A stretch of DNA of 64,000 nucleotides from Halorussus halobius (lineage in GTDB: Archaea; Halobacteriota; Halobacteria; Halobacteriales; Haladaptataceae): NCBI RefSeq assembly GCF_004765805.1, contig NZ_SBIU01000003.1, forward strand, positions 310,001 to 374,000, given 5' to 3'. The notes below the pieces were generated by a model. The model had not been told where the DNA came from, made no database searches, and was given only the letters and a program-made list of their open reading frames with translations. Shown piece after piece: positions 43,562-52,604 of the stretch. Each line of letters starts with the position of its first letter. Positions within the stretch are counted from its first letter, which is position 1. Made by a program: the position numbers and the translations under genes.

Positions 43562-43650
43562 GCGACCCACGCGCCACCGGGAGGACAGACGCCCACGCCG
43601 ACGAGCGTGCGGATTCGAGCGCGACCGACATCGACCGGAGGACCCCATGA
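43558..43650 (+). CDS. 30-residue coupled micro-ORF
   Basis: ATG at 43558 overlaps the TGA of the surface protein gene, and the TGA at 43648-43650 overlaps the ATG of the next gene at 43647. The product starts MSDPRATGRTDAHADERADS and is acidic and disordered. Two ATGA overlaps in a row are hard to explain by chance and suggest a translated link that couples the three genes. Confidence 0.55.
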   Translation: MSDPRATGRTDAHADERADSSATDIDRRTP

Positions 43651-44042
43651 ACGAATCCACCACCGACGCCACGACCGGTACCGACAGCGAAAGCGACACC
43701 GAGACCACCGGCGACGCGGCCGCTGAACCCGCAGACGACGCGGACGCGACAGCAGTCGATGGGACCGCCCGCGACGCGGACGCGGCCGCCGACGGCGGGA
43801 CCACCGCCGAGGTCAGCGCCGAGTCCGCGCTCCGGACCAACCTCTACCGGGGCGGACTGGGGCTGTTCGTCCTGCTGGCGGTCGTCGCGGTGGTCCAGCT
43901 CTACGCCAGCGTGAACGCGACGATAAACACGTTCGTCGCCCGCGAGTACCGGTCGCTGTTCCGGGCGGCGTTCAATCTGGTCGTGTTGCTTGTGTCGGGG
44001 GCCGGCATCTCGTGGTGCGTGCGCGCGCTGAGCGGGGAGTGA
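43647..44042 (+). CDS. Small two-helix membrane protein with acidic disordered N-terminus
   Basis: The 131-residue protein has an N-terminal Thr/Asp/Ala-rich disordered half (1-60) followed by 'NLYRGGLGLFVLLAVVAVVQLYASVNATINTFVAREYRSLFRAAFNLVVLLVSGAGISWCVRALSG' with two membrane helices. It is third in the cluster with the PGF-tailed surface protein. It may be a membrane partner of that protein; I believe the family is DUF8060, unverified. Convergent with ppk, one base between stops. Confidence 0.7.
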   Translation: MNESTTDATTGTDSESDTETTGDAAAEPADDADATAVDGTARDADAAADGGTTAEVSAESALRTNLYRGGLGLFVLLAVVAVVQLYASVNATINTFVAREYRSLFRAAFNLVVLLVSGAGISWCVRALSGE

Positions 44043-44043
44043 G

Positions 44044-46245
44044 TCACCGCGGGCTGTCGTCGCGTCGAGCCGCGTCCTCGGCCGCTCGCATGAACGTCTC
44101 CTGGGCGCTCCGGGCCTCGCCGTCCGAGTCGACCCGCTCGTAGCTCCCGTCAGACCGCATCACCCATCGGTTGCGGTCGTCCGAGAACAGAACGTCGAGG
44201 ACGGCGTCGAGCCGCGACTGGAGGTCGGGGTCGTCGATGGGCGCGACCGCCTCCACCCGCTTGTCGAGGTTCCGGGTCATCCAGTCGGCCGACCCGAGGT
44301 AGTAGCCGGGGTCGTCGTTCTCGAAGTACCAGACCCGCGAGTGTTCGAGGAATCGGCCGACGATGCTGTACACGTCGACGTTCTCGCTGACCCCCTCGAG
44401 ACCGGGCCGGAGCCGACAGATGTCCCGAACCACGAGGTCGACGTCCACCCCGGCCATCGACGCCTCGTACAGTTCCGCCACCAGCTCGGGGTCCTCCAGG
44501 CGATTCATCTTGGCGACGATGCGGGCGGGCTCGCCCCGACGGGCGTGGTCGGCCTCGGTCCGAATCAGGTCGACGAACCGCTCGCGCATGTTGCCCGGCG
44601 CGACCAGCAGCGTCCGGTACTCCTCGTGGAGCGAGTGGCCGGTGAAGTAGTTGAACAGCTTCACGAGGTCCTGGCCCACGTCGCGGTCGGCGGTCAGCAG
44701 GCCGAGGTCCTCGTAGCGCTTGGCGGTCTCGGAGTGGTAGTTGCCGGTGCCGACGTGCGAGTAGAGCCGGACGCGCTCGCCCTCGTCGCGCACGACCAGC
44801 GAGGTCTTGGTGTGGGTCTTGTAGCCGATGGTGCCGTAGGCGACGTGGATGCCTTCGGCCTCCAGCCGCTTTGCCCACTCCAGGTTGTTCTGCTCGTCGA
44901 ACCGGGCCTTGAGTTCGACCATCACCGCGACCTGCTTGCCGTTGCGCGCGGCCTCGATGAGCGTCTCGATTATCTGGGAGTCGCTGGCGGTCCGGTAGAT
45001 GGCGGCCTTGATGGCGAGCACGTCGGGGTCGCGGGCCGCCGCTTCGAGGAACTGCTGGACGGTGCCCGTGAACGAGTGATAGGGGTGGTGGACGAGCACG
45101 TCGCGCTCGCGGATCGTGGCGAAGATGGACTCGTCGTTCGCGCGCGCCAGCCTCGGGTGGGGCTTGGGCGTCCAGTCCGCGAGCTTGTGGTCCGGGTAGT
45201 CGAGGTCGGTCAGCGCCGCGAAGTCCCGGAAGTCGAGCGGGCCGGGGCGCTCGAACACCTCCCGCTCCGAGAGATCGAGCTGTTCGGTCAGCAGGTCCCG
45301 GACCGCCGGGTGGGTGTCGGACTCGATTTCGAGTCGGACCACGGTGGCGAACCGCCGCTCTTCGAGGACCTCCTCTATCATCTCGATGAGGTCCTCGGCC
45401 ACCTCCTCGTCGCGCCCGACCTCGGCGTTGCGCGTCACCCGGAACCGCGAGTGGTCCACGATTTCGACGTTCGGGAACAGCAGTTCGAGGTTGTCGGCGA
45501 TGACGTCCTCCAGCAGGACGAACCGGTCGCCGTCCCCGTCGCCCACGGGGACGAGTCTGGACTGGTTCTGGGGCACCTTCACCCGCGAGAAGGTCAACTC
45601 GGCGTCGGGGTCCTCGCGGGTCAGTACCGCGAGCGACAGGCTGAGGTTCGAGATGTGGGGGAACGGGTGCGCGGGGTCGAACGTCAGCGGCGTCAGCGTC
45701 GGCAGGACGGAGCTCTCGAAGTAGGCCTGCAGGTCCGACCGCTCGGCGTCGGTGAGGTCGTCGTAGTCGAGTATCTCGATGCCGACCTCGGCCAGCGCCG
45801 GCCGAATCGTCTCGCGGTAGCAGTCGGTCTGGCGCTCGAACAGCGGTCTGGCGGTGTCGAGCACCGCCCGCCACTGCTCGCGGGGCGTCCGGCCGTCGGG
45901 CGTGCGCTCGTCGACGCCCGCCGCCATCTGCTGTTTCAGGCCGCCCACGCGCTTGCGGAAGAACTCGTCGACGTTTGTGGTGAAGATGGCGAGGAACTTC
46001 ACCCGCTCGAGGAGCGGGTTGCGCTCGTCGAGCGCTTCGGCGAGCACGCGCCGCTGGAACGCCAGCTCGCTGAGTTCGCGGTTGAGATAGTAGTCGGGGT
46101 CGTCGCGGTCGAACCGACCGGCCGGCGAGTCGTCCGACAGTTCGGCGTCACCCGCCGCGTCGTCCTCGCCGGTCGCCGGCGGGTCCTCGCCCGAGTTCCC
46201 GGCGGCCTCCGACGCGCCGTCCGAGAGGGGTCGTTCGTCGCTCAT
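44044..46245 (-). CDS. ppk1: Polyphosphate kinase 1
   Basis: PPK1 reversibly makes polyphosphate from ATP. The 733-residue protein has the four PPK1 domains: N-terminal 'DYYLNRELSELAFQRRVLAEALDERNPLLERVKFLAIFTTNVDEFFRKRV' (about 50-100), head domain, and catalytic C1/C2 domains. The autophosphorylated His lies in the 'YKTHTKTSLVV' segment (about 476) with 'HVGTGNYHSETAKRYEDLGLLTA' following. An acidic N-terminal extension of about 45 residues is haloarchaeal. Its ATG is one base after the stop of a phosphatase gene, forming an operon. Confidence 0.95.
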   Translation of the reverse strand: MSDERPLSDGASEAAGNSGEDPPATGEDDAAGDAELSDDSPAGRFDRDDPDYYLNRELSELAFQRRVLAEALDERNPLLERVKFLAIFTTNVDEFFRKRVGGLKQQMAAGVDERTPDGRTPREQWRAVLDTARPLFERQTDCYRETIRPALAEVGIEILDYDDLTDAERSDLQAYFESSVLPTLTPLTFDPAHPFPHISNLSLSLAVLTREDPDAELTFSRVKVPQNQSRLVPVGDGDGDRFVLLEDVIADNLELLFPNVEIVDHSRFRVTRNAEVGRDEEVAEDLIEMIEEVLEERRFATVVRLEIESDTHPAVRDLLTEQLDLSEREVFERPGPLDFRDFAALTDLDYPDHKLADWTPKPHPRLARANDESIFATIRERDVLVHHPYHSFTGTVQQFLEAAARDPDVLAIKAAIYRTASDSQIIETLIEAARNGKQVAVMVELKARFDEQNNLEWAKRLEAEGIHVAYGTIGYKTHTKTSLVVRDEGERVRLYSHVGTGNYHSETAKRYEDLGLLTADRDVGQDLVKLFNYFTGHSLHEEYRTLLVAPGNMRERFVDLIRTEADHARRGEPARIVAKMNRLEDPELVAELYEASMAGVDVDLVVRDICRLRPGLEGVSENVDVYSIVGRFLEHSRVWYFENDDPGYYLGSADWMTRNLDKRVEAVAPIDDPDLQSRLDAVLDVLFSDDRNRWVMRSDGSYERVDSDGEARSAQETFMRAAEDAARRDDSPR

Positions 46246-46246
46246 G

Positions 46247-46987
46247 CTATCGGAACACCGTGTCGCGTCCGTCCTCGGGCGAGACTATCTTGTCCTCGCT
46301 CCGGTCGAGATAGCGCTCGCAGGCGCTCACGGCGACGAACTCCCCGGCACCGCAGTCGTAGGCGGTCAGGTCGCCCCCGTGGACGCACCCCGTGTCGAGG
46401 GCCACGGCGTGCTCGCGTTCGGTCGCTCGCCCGTGGACGGTGTGCCCGAAGAAGATGCGGGGCGGTCCCTCGTACTCGTCGTACCACAGCGGCCCCTCGT
46501 ACTCGTCGGCCGCGTGGGGCGCGCGCATGTTCAGCAGGTCGACCGGGTCGTGGTCGGGGAGCGGTCGTCGGGGGTCGACGCCGCCGTGGACCACCAGCGC
46601 CCCGTCCCACGAGATGGCGACCGGGAGCCGCCCCACGAACGCCGCGAGGTCCGGCGGGAGGTCGAGGTCGGTCTCGCCGCGGAGGTACTTGGCCTCGTTG
46701 TTCCCGCGGACGCTCTTGAGGTTCCGGCGGTCGCGGACGAGTTCGAGGACGCCCTCGGTGTCGGGCCCCTTCCGTATCAGGTCGCCGACGAACACTGCGA
46801 GTTCGTCGGCCGCGAGGTCGATGCGGTCGAGGAGGCGTTCGAGTTCGCGTCGACAGCCGTGCACGTCGCCGACGACGTAGATGGTTCGCCACTCGTCGGC
46901 GTCGAGCCGCTCGTGGCGCGACTCGACCGTCTCGTCGAATGTGGGCCGAATCTCGGCGTCGGGACCCTCGGTTCGTGTAACGCCCAT
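46247..46987 (-). CDS. Calcineurin-like Ser/Thr protein phosphatase or Ap4A-type hydrolase
   Basis: The 246-residue metallophosphoesterase shows the complete PPP motif set: GDVHG (about 40), GDLIRKGP (about 68, with Ile-Arg in place of the usual Val-Asp), GNNE, HGG and GHT. Such enzymes use two metal ions to cleave protein phosphoesters or dinucleoside polyphosphates. It is the first gene of an operon with ppk1, with one base between stop and start, which suggests a role tied to polyphosphate or nucleotide stress metabolism. Confidence 0.88.
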   Translation of the reverse strand: MGVTRTEGPDAEIRPTFDETVESRHERLDADEWRTIYVVGDVHGCRRELERLLDRIDLAADELAVFVGDLIRKGPDTEGVLELVRDRRNLKSVRGNNEAKYLRGETDLDLPPDLAAFVGRLPVAISWDGALVVHGGVDPRRPLPDHDPVDLLNMRAPHAADEYEGPLWYDEYEGPPRIFFGHTVHGRATEREHAVALDTGCVHGGDLTAYDCGAGEFVAVSACERYLDRSEDKIVSPEDGRDTVFR

Positions 46988-47088
46988 GGTAGTTGCCCCG
47001 TGATTCGGGAAGTTACTACTAACGAGTTGCTATGAAGAGTATATAGCTGTGGGTACGGCGAGGTGCTTCGGTCCGGTCGGACGCGGTG

Positions 47089-48267
47089 TTAGCCCCGGAG
47101 CGCCTCGACCGGTTCGGACCTGGCGGCCTTCCACGCCGGGTAGAGCCCGCCGATAACGCTCACGCCCAGTCCGAACGCGAACCCGATGACGGCGTAGCGC
47201 AGCGCCTCGCCGGTGAACGCCAGCGGGTCGCCCAGCAACGCGGCGTTGATGATCGCGCCGATTCCGAAGCTCAGCGCCGTCCCGATGAGCGCGCCGGTCA
47301 AACCGAGGAGCGCGGCCTCCGCGAGCATGATGCGGAGCACGTCCATCCGGTGGTAGCCGACCGCGCGCAACACGCCGATCTCCTGCTTGCGCTCGATGAC
47401 GCTCATCAGCATCACGTTGGCGATGCTGATGCCCGCGACCACCAGCGAGATGGCCCCGATGCCGAGGAGGAACAGGTTAATCTGGGCGTACGCCTGGTCT
47501 ATCTGGTCGGAGACCTGCGACCGCTCGTAGACCATAATCACGTCGTTGCGCGTGTTGAACTCCTCCCGTATCGCCATCGCGGTCGCGTTGGCCTGTTCGG
47601 CACCGTCGGTGCGAACGATGGCCTGCGTGTACCCCTCCGAGTCGAACTGCTCGACGGGCAACACCACGGCGTCGTTCGGGCGGGCGGGCGCGGCCTGCCC
47701 CGCGTCGGCGAGGATGGCCTGCACGCGGTAGGTGTCGGTCACCTGCACCTGCTCGCCGTCGCGGGTGGTCGTGCGCTGGAGTTCGAGTTTGTTACCCGGT
47801 TCCACGTCGTTCTGGTCGGCGAACGTGGCACCCACCAGCGCGCCGTTGCGCCAGTTGCCCGGAATCGAGCCGCGGGAGACGTCGTAGAGCGCTTCCGGGT
47901 CGGTCACCCCGTAGGTGGTCACCCCCGTACTCCCGTCGCCGGTCGTCCGGCGCTGTTGCTGTTTGAGCGGCACGACGCTGCTGTCGCCCGCGAGTCGCTC
48001 GATGGTCTGGACGTCGCTGTCGGTGATGTAGGTCGGGTCCTTCTGGCCGGTAGCGTACACCTGAAGGTCGCTGCCGATCTCGCCGATGGTGTCGAGCTGG
48101 GCCTGCTTGAACGCGACGCCGAACATCCCCAGCGACGCGATGGCGACCACGCCGATGACGATGGCGAGGATGGCGAGCGCGGTCCGCGTGCGGGCCCGCG
48201 TGAGGTTTCGCCGGGCGATGAGGAACGTCGGGACGCGCCGCCACAACGGCTCAAGCACGGGCACCAC
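47089..48267 (-). CDS. MacB/FtsX-like ABC transporter permease
   Basis: The 392-residue permease has four membrane helices in the MacB order: helix 1 ('RNLTRARTRTALAILAIVIGVVAIASLGMFG'), a large extracellular MacB-periplasmic-core domain (about 60-260), then three FtsX helices ('FLLGIGAISLVVAGISIANVMLMSV', 'LLGLTGALIGTALSFGIGAII', 'ALRYAVIGFAFGLGVSVIGGLYPAWKAARSEPVEALRG'). Such permeases drive extracytoplasmic processes rather than classical import. It overlaps its ATPase gene by 17 bases. Confidence 0.9.
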   Translation of the reverse strand: MVPVLEPLWRRVPTFLIARRNLTRARTRTALAILAIVIGVVAIASLGMFGVAFKQAQLDTIGEIGSDLQVYATGQKDPTYITDSDVQTIERLAGDSSVVPLKQQQRRTTGDGSTGVTTYGVTDPEALYDVSRGSIPGNWRNGALVGATFADQNDVEPGNKLELQRTTTRDGEQVQVTDTYRVQAILADAGQAAPARPNDAVVLPVEQFDSEGYTQAIVRTDGAEQANATAMAIREEFNTRNDVIMVYERSQVSDQIDQAYAQINLFLLGIGAISLVVAGISIANVMLMSVIERKQEIGVLRAVGYHRMDVLRIMLAEAALLGLTGALIGTALSFGIGAIINAALLGDPLAFTGEALRYAVIGFAFGLGVSVIGGLYPAWKAARSEPVEALRG

Positions 48268-48958
48268 CCTGCGGGTGTTCGGCGTCCTCGCCGGTCACCA
48301 CCGAGCCGTCGATGAGTTCGACCACGCGGTCGGCGTAGTCGGCCACGTAGTCGTCGTGGGTGACCGTCACGACCGCGACCTCCTCCTCCTCACAGACCGC
48401 GCCGAACTCGTCGAGGATGACGTCGCCCGTCTCCCGGTCGAGGTTGCCGGTCGGCTCGTCGGCCAGCAGGAGGTCGGGCTGGTTTATTAGCGACCGCGCG
48501 ATGGCGACCCGCTGTTTCTGGCCGCCCGACAGCTCGTCGGGGTAGTGGTCGGTCCGGTCGCCCAGCCCCACCCGTTCGAGGAGCTCGGTCGCCCTCCGGG
48601 TGGTCTCGTCGGGCTGGCCCGCGAGGAGCCGGGGCACCTCGACGTTCTCGCGCGCGGTCAGCGTGGGCACGAGGAAGAAGCTCTGGAAGACGAACCCGAT
48701 GGTCTCGCTCCGGCGGTCGGTCCGGTCGGCCTCCGCCATCCCGGAGACGTCCTCGCCGTCGAGCAGGACGGTCCCCGACGTCGGCGTGTCGAGCAGGCCG
48801 AGGATGTTCAGCAGGGTGGACTTACCGCTCCCGCTGGGGCCGACGATGGAGACGAACTCCCCGCGGTCGACCGCGAAGTCGATGCCCTCGAGCGCGCGGA
48901 CCGTCTCGCCCCCGGTCTCGTACTCCCTGACGACGTCGGTACCGGTGATGAGCGCCAT
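48251..48958 (-). CDS. LolD/MacB-type ABC transporter ATP-binding protein
   Basis: The 235-residue ATPase has Walker [10 protein letters not shown] (about 43-51), Q-loop '[22 protein letters not shown]', signature [16 protein letters not shown], Walker B LLLADEP with '[13 protein letters not shown]', and switch His in '[19 protein letters not shown]'. The TGNLD phrase is characteristic of the LolD/MacB group. ATG 48958 follows the surface-protein stop by one base. Second gene of the COG1361-ABC operon. Confidence 0.95.
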   Translation of the reverse strand: MALITGTDVVREYETGGETVRALEGIDFAVDRGEFVSIVGPSGSGKSTLLNILGLLDTPTSGTVLLDGEDVSGMAEADRTDRRSETIGFVFQSFFLVPTLTARENVEVPRLLAGQPDETTRRATELLERVGLGDRTDHYPDELSGGQKQRVAIARSLINQPDLLLADEPTGNLDRETGDVILDEFGAVCEEEEVAVVTVTHDDYVADYADRVVELIDGSVVTGEDAEHPQGGARA

Positions 48959-48959
48959 G

Positions 48960-50465
48960 TTACCGTCGGGCCCACCAGACGCTTGCGACGAGCACGAGCG
49001 CGACCAGCACGCCGACCAGCGCGAACGGCAGCGAGCCGCCGCCACCGCCGCCGGACCCGGATTCGACCGACCGGGTCGGTGCGGAGCCTGCCTCGGCCAT
49101 CACGGTCCGGGTCCTGGTCACGCCGTCGACCACGTAGCTCACTTCCAGGGGCACGGTCGTCCGGTTGTTCGACAGCCGGGCGTTCACGTCGAACGAGACG
49201 AAGTCGCTGGACTCGACGGTCCCGACGAAGTACTCGGGCTGGGGCTGGACCGCCGCGACGTTCTGGGCGTCGGCGACGCTCACGACGACGCTGTCGACGG
49301 CTTCGCCGCCGAGGTTCGCCGCGCTCCCCGAGACGGTGACCGTGTTGCCCTGCCGGTCGGTGCTCACGCCGGTCAGCGAGACGTTGCCGGGGTTCTCGGG
49401 CGGAGTCATGTCGGCCTGCACCGTGCGGGTTATCTGTCGTTCGAGCCCTTCGCTGTCGACGTAGACCAGCGTGAGGTTCACCGGATACGTGCCCGACTCG
49501 CTCGCGCTGGCTCGATACGAGAACGTCCGTTCGGCACCCGCGTCGAGCGACGAGACGACCCGCCGGTTCTCCCGGATGGTGACGTCGTCGCTCTCGGTCT
49601 CCAGCGAGACCTGCCTGACTTGCTTCTCCATGCCGTTCGAGACGGTGACGTTGAGCGCCCGCCACGCGTTCTCGACCGCCGACTCGCTCGTGACCGACAG
49701 TTGCGGGTGCTCGCTGGGCTGGGCCGGCGGTCCGAAGTCGGCCCGGAGCAGCCGGGTGAGCTGACGGGGCTCGCCGTCCGCGGTCGTGTACGACAGGGTC
49801 ACTTCGACCGGGTGAGTGCCGGCCTCCTCCGCGCTGGCGGTGAACGAGAACGAGGTCTCATCGCCGCTGTCGAGTTGCGCGCGAATCTTCGAGTCCTCGT
49901 CGACCGAGACGTCGTCGCTCTCGACTTCGAGGGCCAGCTGTCTGACCACGTCGTCGCGACCGTTCGAGACGTTGACCGTCATCGTGCGCGAGTCGAGCGA
50001 GACGGCCGACTCGGTGTCGAGAGACAGTTGTGGATGCTCGCCGTTCACGTCCAGCGTGACGGGCTGGACGATGCGCTGGCTGTCGCCGTCGCTCGTCACG
50101 AGGACGACGTGGACGTAGAGGTCGTGCGTGCCGGTCTTGTTGAACGTCGATTCGAAGCTGCGGCGGATGGTCTCGCCGGGGTCGACCGTGGTCGGCCCCA
50201 GCCGTCGCTCCGAGTGGAGTTCGGAGCCGCTCGCCTCGCCGCTGCGGAGTTCGAGTCGCCTCACGTCGTACCTCGTGTCGGACACTTCGGCGTTCTTGAC
50301 GGTCGTGCCGATTCGGAACGGCTGTTCTGGTGTCGGGAATGCGGGCGCGTCGACCGCCACCGAGACGAAGTCGTCGTCGGCGACGGCGACGCCCGCACCG
50401 GCCGGTGCTACCGTCGCGGCGACGACGAGCGCCACGAGCAGCGGGGGAACGGGGTTTCGAGTCAT
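48960..50465 (-). CDS. COG1361-type secreted/membrane-anchored protein with CARDB-like repeats
   Basis: The 501-residue protein has a signal peptide ('PPLLVALVVAATVAPAGAGVAVA') and at least three similar immunoglobulin-like modules, each with a '...HPQLS(L/V)(D/T)(T/S)ESAV...' start and a 'R...V..E(V/T)ESDDV(S/T)(V/I)' strand, at about residues 130-240, 240-350 and 350-450. A Ser-Gly-rich linker and one C-terminal membrane helix ('LPFALVGVLVALVLVASVWWARR') follow. It is first in the operon with the MacB-like ATPase and permease and is likely the extracellular partner they act on. Confidence 0.88.
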   Translation of the reverse strand: MTRNPVPPLLVALVVAATVAPAGAGVAVADDDFVSVAVDAPAFPTPEQPFRIGTTVKNAEVSDTRYDVRRLELRSGEASGSELHSERRLGPTTVDPGETIRRSFESTFNKTGTHDLYVHVVLVTSDGDSQRIVQPVTLDVNGEHPQLSLDTESAVSLDSRTMTVNVSNGRDDVVRQLALEVESDDVSVDEDSKIRAQLDSGDETSFSFTASAEEAGTHPVEVTLSYTTADGEPRQLTRLLRADFGPPAQPSEHPQLSVTSESAVENAWRALNVTVSNGMEKQVRQVSLETESDDVTIRENRRVVSSLDAGAERTFSYRASASESGTYPVNLTLVYVDSEGLERQITRTVQADMTPPENPGNVSLTGVSTDRQGNTVTVSGSAANLGGEAVDSVVVSVADAQNVAAVQPQPEYFVGTVESSDFVSFDVNARLSNNRTTVPLEVSYVVDGVTRTRTVMAEAGSAPTRSVESGSGGGGGGSLPFALVGVLVALVLVASVWWARR

Positions 50466-50761
50466 CGTTTTATCGTTTGTTGGGGGTGTCGTCGGGCGGA
50501 GTCGGTACCGCCGCGGCGTCGGGGCCAGTCGGACGGGGACGGGTCCGAAACGGGGTCGGACGCCGCGGCGGCGACGAGCGACCGCGGCTCGTCGGTCCCG
50601 AAAGCACATTGCTCTCGGAGAACCGATACGTCATTCGCTTGCCGTTCGTTCGTTTCGGTCGAGACACCTGATAATGATTACGATACGCGAGCGAGTGCAA
50701 GCCGACGCTGGCTCCGGCCGGACTCAGCGTGACGCGCCGTCGGTCGACGCCGGGGCCGTCG

Positions 50762-51199
50762 TCACTCCGACATCACGGTGACGACGGGCTGGTCGGCCCC
50801 GAGCAGGACCGACTGGGTGGTCGAACCGAACACCGCCTTGCCGACCGGGGACCGGCGGCGCGCGCCGACGACGACGAACCTGGCGTCGATCTCGTCGGCG
50901 ACGGCCAGGATGCCGTCGGCCGGGTCGTCGATTCGGCCTCTGGCGGTCACCTCGACCGAATCGTCGAGCGCCCGCTCCACGACGGCCTTCGCTTGCTCGG
51001 CGGCCTCCTGCTCGGCCTGCTCGATGGGTTCGGCGTCGACGCTGGCGAGCGACGTACCCTGCCGGTCCCCGAGGAACTCGCCCTGCGGGACGACGTGGAG
51101 TGCGACGAGTTCGTCGTCGTACGCACGCGCCATGTCGGCCGCGGTCCGGACGACTTCGTTCGCGTACTCGTTGTCTTCGACGGCTGCGAGGATGGCCAT
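50762..51199 (-). CDS. Universal stress protein (UspA family)
   Basis: The 145-residue single UspA domain protein starts with strand 'MAILAAVEDNEYANEVVRTAADMA'. It has the ATP-binding loop G-x2-G-x9-G-S/T in 'VVVGARRRSPVGKAVFGSTTQSVLLGADQPVVTV' (about 109-142), so it probably belongs to the nucleotide-binding class. Alone between the COG1361 operon and an HTH gene. Its physiological signal is unknown. Confidence 0.92.
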   Translation of the reverse strand: MAILAAVEDNEYANEVVRTAADMARAYDDELVALHVVPQGEFLGDRQGTSLASVDAEPIEQAEQEAAEQAKAVVERALDDSVEVTARGRIDDPADGILAVADEIDARFVVVGARRRSPVGKAVFGSTTQSVLLGADQPVVTVMSE

Positions 51200-51522
51200 A
51201 CGTGGAACAGAAACGGGTAACCGATAAAAGTTGAGGGTGAACCGTCGGCCTGCCGAACGAACTACGCTTGCGACCCGAGTAATCGAGGGATTCTCCGAGA
51301 CGGGGGCTGCCGGGGCGGACGTGACGCGGTGTGGGCCCCGGAGCCAGACGTCGCTCGACCGACAGCGGCGGTGCTGTCGACGTCTTCGACCGCGTCGAGA
51401 CGAGGCGGACGGGAACTGCCTGCCATCGGACTGTGGGACATCGGCGACAGACGTTGGTACGCGATTGTGTAATCTATACACAAATCTTTTAACCGCAAAG
51501 CGCTTACCCGAGCGTGATACTG

Positions 51523-51924
51523 ATGCCCGACTCGATGGCTGAACAACTCCGGCAGGACATGGAGTGCGAGGGCCTTCTAGAGTGTTTCCACGGTCTCAAG
51601 CAGCTCGACAAGGACGTCTTTCAGGCGCTCGTCGACGCCGGCGAAGCGCTGACCGTCGACGAGATCGCGGCGGCGGTCGACCGCGAGCGCTCGACCGCGT
51701 ACCGGGCCGTCCAGCGACTGCTTCAGGCGGGCTTCATCCAGAAAGAGCAGGTCAACTACGACCAGGGCGGCTACTACCACGTCTACAAGCCGACCGACCC
51801 GGCGACCATCGCCGACGACATGCAGCGACTGCTCAACGACTGGTACGCCAAGATGGGACAGCTCATCCAGGAGTTCGAGACGAAGTACGAGGACGACGTC
51901 ACCGCCCAGTCGGTCGAAAGCTGA
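51523..51924 (+). CDS. Helix-turn-helix transcription regulator (TrmB/MarR-like, single domain)
   Basis: The 133-residue regulator has one winged helix ('LLECFHGLKQLDKDVFQALVDAGEALTVDEIAAAVDRERSTAYRAVQRLLQAGFIQKEQVNYDQGGYYHVYKPTDP') followed by a long dimerisation helix ('IADDMQRLLNDWYAKMGQLIQEFETKY'). A strong TATA-like 'cttttaacc' (51486-51494) lies about 30 bases before ATG 51523, supporting it over a GTG three codons upstream. This type is common in haloarchaea; target genes unknown. Confidence 0.85.
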   Translation: MPDSMAEQLRQDMECEGLLECFHGLKQLDKDVFQALVDAGEALTVDEIAAAVDRERSTAYRAVQRLLQAGFIQKEQVNYDQGGYYHVYKPTDPATIADDMQRLLNDWYAKMGQLIQEFETKYEDDVTAQSVES

Positions 51925-52022
51925 GCCCACCGGGACGCCCGGAGGCTCCGCCTTTCGTTCGGTCGCCGTCGCTCGGACCGACGTTCGACGAGCAATATTG
52001 TGTGCTTTCTTCAACTCACTCG

Positions 52023-52244
52023 CTACTGCTCGCGCCCGAGCGGAGCGGACAGCCCGAGCGACTCGGCACGGCGACGGGCCCGTTCGAACCTCGACACCGA
52101 CGACGCAATCGGAATCCCGACCGCTGGGCCGGCTCGCGTCCGCGCTCCTGGGACGCCGTCGCGTTCAAGCGCGCGCACCGCGTACAGCAAGTCGCGCTCG
52201 AACGCGTGGAGCTGCGCGAACGTACGTGAGGCGGCCTCGCTCAT
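52023..52244 (-). pseudogene. Truncated PadR-like regulator
   Basis: A 73-codon frame begins 'MSEAASRTFAQLHAFERDLLYAVRALERDG', which is the N-terminus of haloarchaeal PadR-type regulators. It then departs into Arg/Ala/Pro-rich sequence ('ARTRAGPAVGIPIASS...') instead of the expected 'GLAIK...LYGEEVNHGRLYPNL' part. The DNA-binding helix is therefore missing and the gene is probably broken. It sits at the edge of the AT-rich acquired region. Confidence 0.5.
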
Positions 52245-52349
52245 GCGCGAGTCACCTCGGTTCGGTTGGTGCATCCGTGGCCGGCGCTTTCGACGGATTG
52301 CACTTAAAGAAGGCTCGATAGTGAGGTGAAACTGAAACTGGACAGCTTG

Positions 52350-52545
52350 CTAGCGAGCGTTGTTCGAAGTCGATGCGCGTCGTCGTGCGGGAGTTTCAAG
52401 TCCCGTCGTAGCGATTGCGTACATGGCTTCCGTAGCGTGGTTACGAGGCTCACGCGGACCCGATGTCTCCAGCATCGGGGTCCGCATTTCTGTGGACCTA
52501 TCGGGGAGCGACGGGTCCGCGATTTGCTTCCGTGATAGCGACATG
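52350..52545. other. Candidate structured or conserved noncoding segment with a strong hairpin
   Basis: The segment contains GCGGACCCGATG-TCTCCAG-CATCGGGGTCCGC (52454-52485), a 12-bp stem with one bulged G. Frames on both strands are open but do not look like folded proteins. From memory, similar short ORF translations ('...PMLETSGPREPRNHATEAMY...' on the reverse strand) recur in haloarchaea. It lies right at the GC-to-AT transition and could mark a boundary element. Confidence 0.3.
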
Positions 52546-52558
52546 TTTACCCGTACGT

Positions 52559-52604
52559 AATAAATTTATTCACTATATAGTGACTTTTAAATCACTCTTT
52601 AGTG
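52559..52604. promoter_or_regulatory. Cluster of palindromes at the promoter of the wHTH gene
   Basis: There are two perfect 12-bp palindromes side by side, AATAAATTTATT (52559-52570) and CACTATATAGTG (52571-52582). A second CACT-N4-AGTG copy (CACTCTTTAGTG) follows at 52593-52604, 22 bases from the first, about two helical turns. A TATA-like 'cttttaaat' lies between them. This fits autoregulation by the phage-repressor-like winged-helix protein encoded next. Confidence 0.6.

Noticed and set aside
52388..52405. tRNA T-arm-like or CRISPR-repeat-like stretch (CGGGA-GTTTCAAG-TCCCG)
   Set aside because: The loop has 8 rather than 7 bases and no acceptor, D or anticodon arm surrounds it. No second repeat copy or regular spacer is present, so neither a tRNA nor a CRISPR array is supported.
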